64,000 nucleotides of DNA, taken from Aristaeella hokkaidonensis. GTDB taxonomy: Bacteria; Bacillota; Clostridia; Christensenellales; Aristaeellaceae. A model generated the notes under the pieces. It did no database searches, had not been told where the DNA came from, and saw only the letters and a program-made list of their open reading frames with translations. The translations under genes were made by a program, and so were the position numbers. Below are positions 62,574 through 64,000 of this stretch, piece after piece. Location of the stretch: the NCBI RefSeq assembly GCF_018128945.1, contig NZ_CP068393.1, positions 992,001-1,056,000 on the forward strand, read 5' to 3'. The first letter of the stretch is position 1. Every line of letters starts with the position of its first letter.

Positions 62574-63851
62574 TTAATGTAACTGTTCCTTCATGACTTC
62601 AATGGCTTTGATCAGCTGAATGTCATTGACAGTATCCGCGAAATCATACATTCCGTTATCCCCTTCCGGCAGCGGAACTTCATAATCCGGTGTAATACCA
62701 ATCTTATGAACAGGAGATCCGGAGGGAGTATAGTATTCGGCAATGGTCATCTGGAAACCAGCGCCGTTGCTGCCCACTTCGGATACCATCTGGATAATAC
62801 CTTTTCCGAAGCTTTTAACGCCAACGGTAACTGCGCCCGCGCAGTCACGCAGCGCTCCGGTCAGGATTTCTGAGGAGCTTGCGCTGTTTTCGTTGATCAG
62901 GATGACCAGTTTAACGTCTGCTTTCCCGTTTTTCGTCCTGTATTCATCGGCGTGCTCTTCGCCGTCGCGGTATTTCAGATAGCAGAGTTCTCCTTCGTCC
63001 ATAAACAGATCGGCTATATACCGCGCCTGTTCCACCCATCCGCCCTGGTTATCCCTCAGATCGATGATGATTCCCCTGGCGTTCTGTGCAAGCATTTTTT
63101 GCAGAGCCTGCTCAAATTCCAGTTCGCTGTGTCCGGCAAACTCATACATTGCGATATATCCGATACCGTCATCCAGCATTTTGCTGTCAACCTGGTTCAC
63201 GTTAACTTCACGGCGGGTAATGGTATAAGTGATCTCCTCCCCGTTCCTCAGGAAGGTGACGTCCACATCCGTGCCGGGAACACCCCGCATGATATCAACA
63301 GCTTCCTGCAGGTTGGAAGGATTAACATACAGATCCTCGCCGACCTTGTATAGAATATCTCCCCGCTGTACGCCGGCCTCTTCGGCGGGCCCGCCCTGGA
63401 ATACGCGTGTAATCGTACAGATCTGCTTTTCCATATTGGCCTGGATCATGACGCCGATTCCTACATATTTTCCCTCGTCATCATCCATCATTTCCTTGTA
63501 TTCCTTGGGATTATAGTAGAAGGAATAAGGGTCATCAAGACCGGCCATCATGCCCCTGATGGCATACTCCACCATCAGGTCTGTATCAGGTTCCTGATAG
63601 AAATAGTCCTTTGCGGTATCATAAATCGAAAACATTTCAGAGAACTTCTGGTATTTCTCATACTCATCCTTGCTGATAATCACAACGTTTGAATCAGTGG
63701 CGGTGTTACCGGTGGAATATCCGCTGCTGATGGAGGAATTGCCCGTTTCCTTGAACATACTCTCAAGGCTGGATACAGGAATCATCGAGCAGGAGGAAAG
63801 AATCAGCAGCATTGCCATAACACAGATGATTTTCAGCATTTTATGATACAT
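62574..63851 (-). CDS. S41 (CtpA-like) lipoprotein protease
   Basis: This 425-residue C-terminal processing protease is a predicted lipoprotein: a signal helix ends with the lipobox LILSSC. A PDZ domain (about 130-210) is followed by the peptidase core, with catalytic Ser in NENSASSSE and Lys in GVKSFGKGI. Family members cleave membrane or wall-associated proteins outside the membrane. ATG at 63851, after AAAGGAG, is chosen over upstream codons, which overlap the PucR-like gene. The two genes are 35 bases apart. Confidence 0.92.
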   Translation of the reverse strand: MYHKMLKIICVMAMLLILSSCSMIPVSSLESMFKETGNSSISSGYSTGNTATDSNVVIISKDEYEKYQKFSEMFSIYDTAKDYFYQEPDTDLMVEYAIRGMMAGLDDPYSFYYNPKEYKEMMDDDEGKYVGIGVMIQANMEKQICTITRVFQGGPAEEAGVQRGDILYKVGEDLYVNPSNLQEAVDIMRGVPGTDVDVTFLRNGEEITYTITRREVNVNQVDSKMLDDGIGYIAMYEFAGHSELEFEQALQKMLAQNARGIIIDLRDNQGGWVEQARYIADLFMDEGELCYLKYRDGEEHADEYRTKNGKADVKLVILINENSASSSEILTGALRDCAGAVTVGVKSFGKGIIQMVSEVGSNGAGFQMTIAEYYTPSGSPVHKIGITPDYEVPLPEGDNGMYDFADTVNDIQLIKAIEVMKEQLH

Positions 63852-63886
63852 GGGCAGGACTCCTTTCAGATAATGCAGGATATCGG

Positions 63887-64000
63887 TTATGCTTCCTGCG
63901 GTATGAGCATGATCACGGAAAACACAACAGCATCGTGGAAACACCGCAAATCCAGGCCGGATATTTTCCGGATCTTATCCAGCCGGTAATTCAGCGTGTT
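63887..64000 (-). CDS. C-terminal end of a PucR-type regulator (partial)
   Basis: The last 114 bases encode 37 residues and a stop on the minus strand: NTLNYRLDKIRKISGLDLR... This matches the terminal helix-turn-helix (NTxxYRLxKI...GxDL) of PucR/CdaR regulators. The start lies beyond the window. It is transcribed towards the S41 protease, so that gene may belong to the same operon. Confidence 0.72.
   Translation of the reverse strand, partial: NTLNYRLDKIRKISGLDLRCFHDAVVFSVIMLIPQEA

Noticed and set aside
1..64000. CRISPR arrays, insertion sequences, prophage, tRNA and rRNA
   Set aside because: No regularly spaced direct repeats, transposase or phage genes, or cloverleaf/rRNA signatures were seen on reading through; the tyrosine recombinase lacks other mobile genes around it.

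Overview
The window looks like chromosomal core DNA from a low-complexity, roughly 50% G+C member of the Bacillota, most likely a gut- or rumen-type Clostridia. This rests on gene order (asp23-yloV-recG; phoH-pgpH-ybeY-cdd-era; rbgA-rnhB-yraN-comM-dprA-topA-trmFO-hslVU), a T-box leader, an HPr kinase, a Dac-type PBP and AGGAGG-type ribosome binding sites with sigma-A promoters of 17-bp spacing. The species cannot be named from the sequence. No rRNA, tRNA, CRISPR array, insertion sequence or prophage was seen.

Layout. 1-4280 (+): Asp23, fatty-acid-kinase-like YloV and RecG; a divergent promoter at the left edge points to a gene outside the window. 4290-11119 (-): a six-gene operon for HemW, a YpsA-like SLOG protein, LepA, PlsY, Der and a DUF512 radical-SAM protein. 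11149-12252 (+): a solitary MreB-type actin. 12260-16528 (-): a T-box-controlled pair, a LeuA-like protein that has lost its catalytic residues and a fusion of a sugar-isomerase barrel with an acyl-CoA synthetase; this is the least ordinary part of the window. 16630-21826 (+): PhoH, PgpH, a YbeY-cytidine deaminase fusion and Era. 21851-28770: an RlmI-like methyltransferase, GNAT, a tiny Cys-rich protein, a CPSF-like RNA hydrolase, a Xer recombinase with an inverted repeat in its leader, a ProX-like deacylase, RNase HI and ProC.

28743-43181 (-): a long operon from RbgA through RNase HII, YraN, a 1,428-residue double GT-C glycosyltransferase, ComM, DprA, TopA, TrmFO, HslV and HslU, closed by a terminator. 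43218-46887 (-): a GH3 glycosidase, DUF2461, a 57-residue membrane peptide and DUF4230. 47021-49728 (-): L19 with a structured leader, an ATP-grasp protein and YchF. 49750-52180 (+): UppP and a D-Ala-D-Ala carboxypeptidase. 52186-55290 (-): a histidine kinase/response regulator pair and a UBA-DUF4342 protein. 55373-60592 (+): a FGGY kinase, HPr kinase, a ROK glucokinase and a leucine-rich-repeat protein. 60607-64000 (-): an SPFH protein with zinc ribbons, a degenerate receiver protein, an S41 lipoprotein protease and the 3' end of a PucR-type regulator.

Themes. Ribosome assembly and translation dominate (LepA, Der, Era, RbgA, YchF, YbeY, L19, HemW-linked LepA operon), followed by envelope growth (PlsY, UppP, carboxypeptidase, MreB, PgpH, GT-C fusion) and carbon control (HprK, glucokinase, FGGY kinase, GH3). 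Several starts are non-ATG (TTG for yloV, phoH and the carboxypeptidase; GTG for the DUF512 protein and ybeY-cdd), chosen from ribosome-binding-site spacing.
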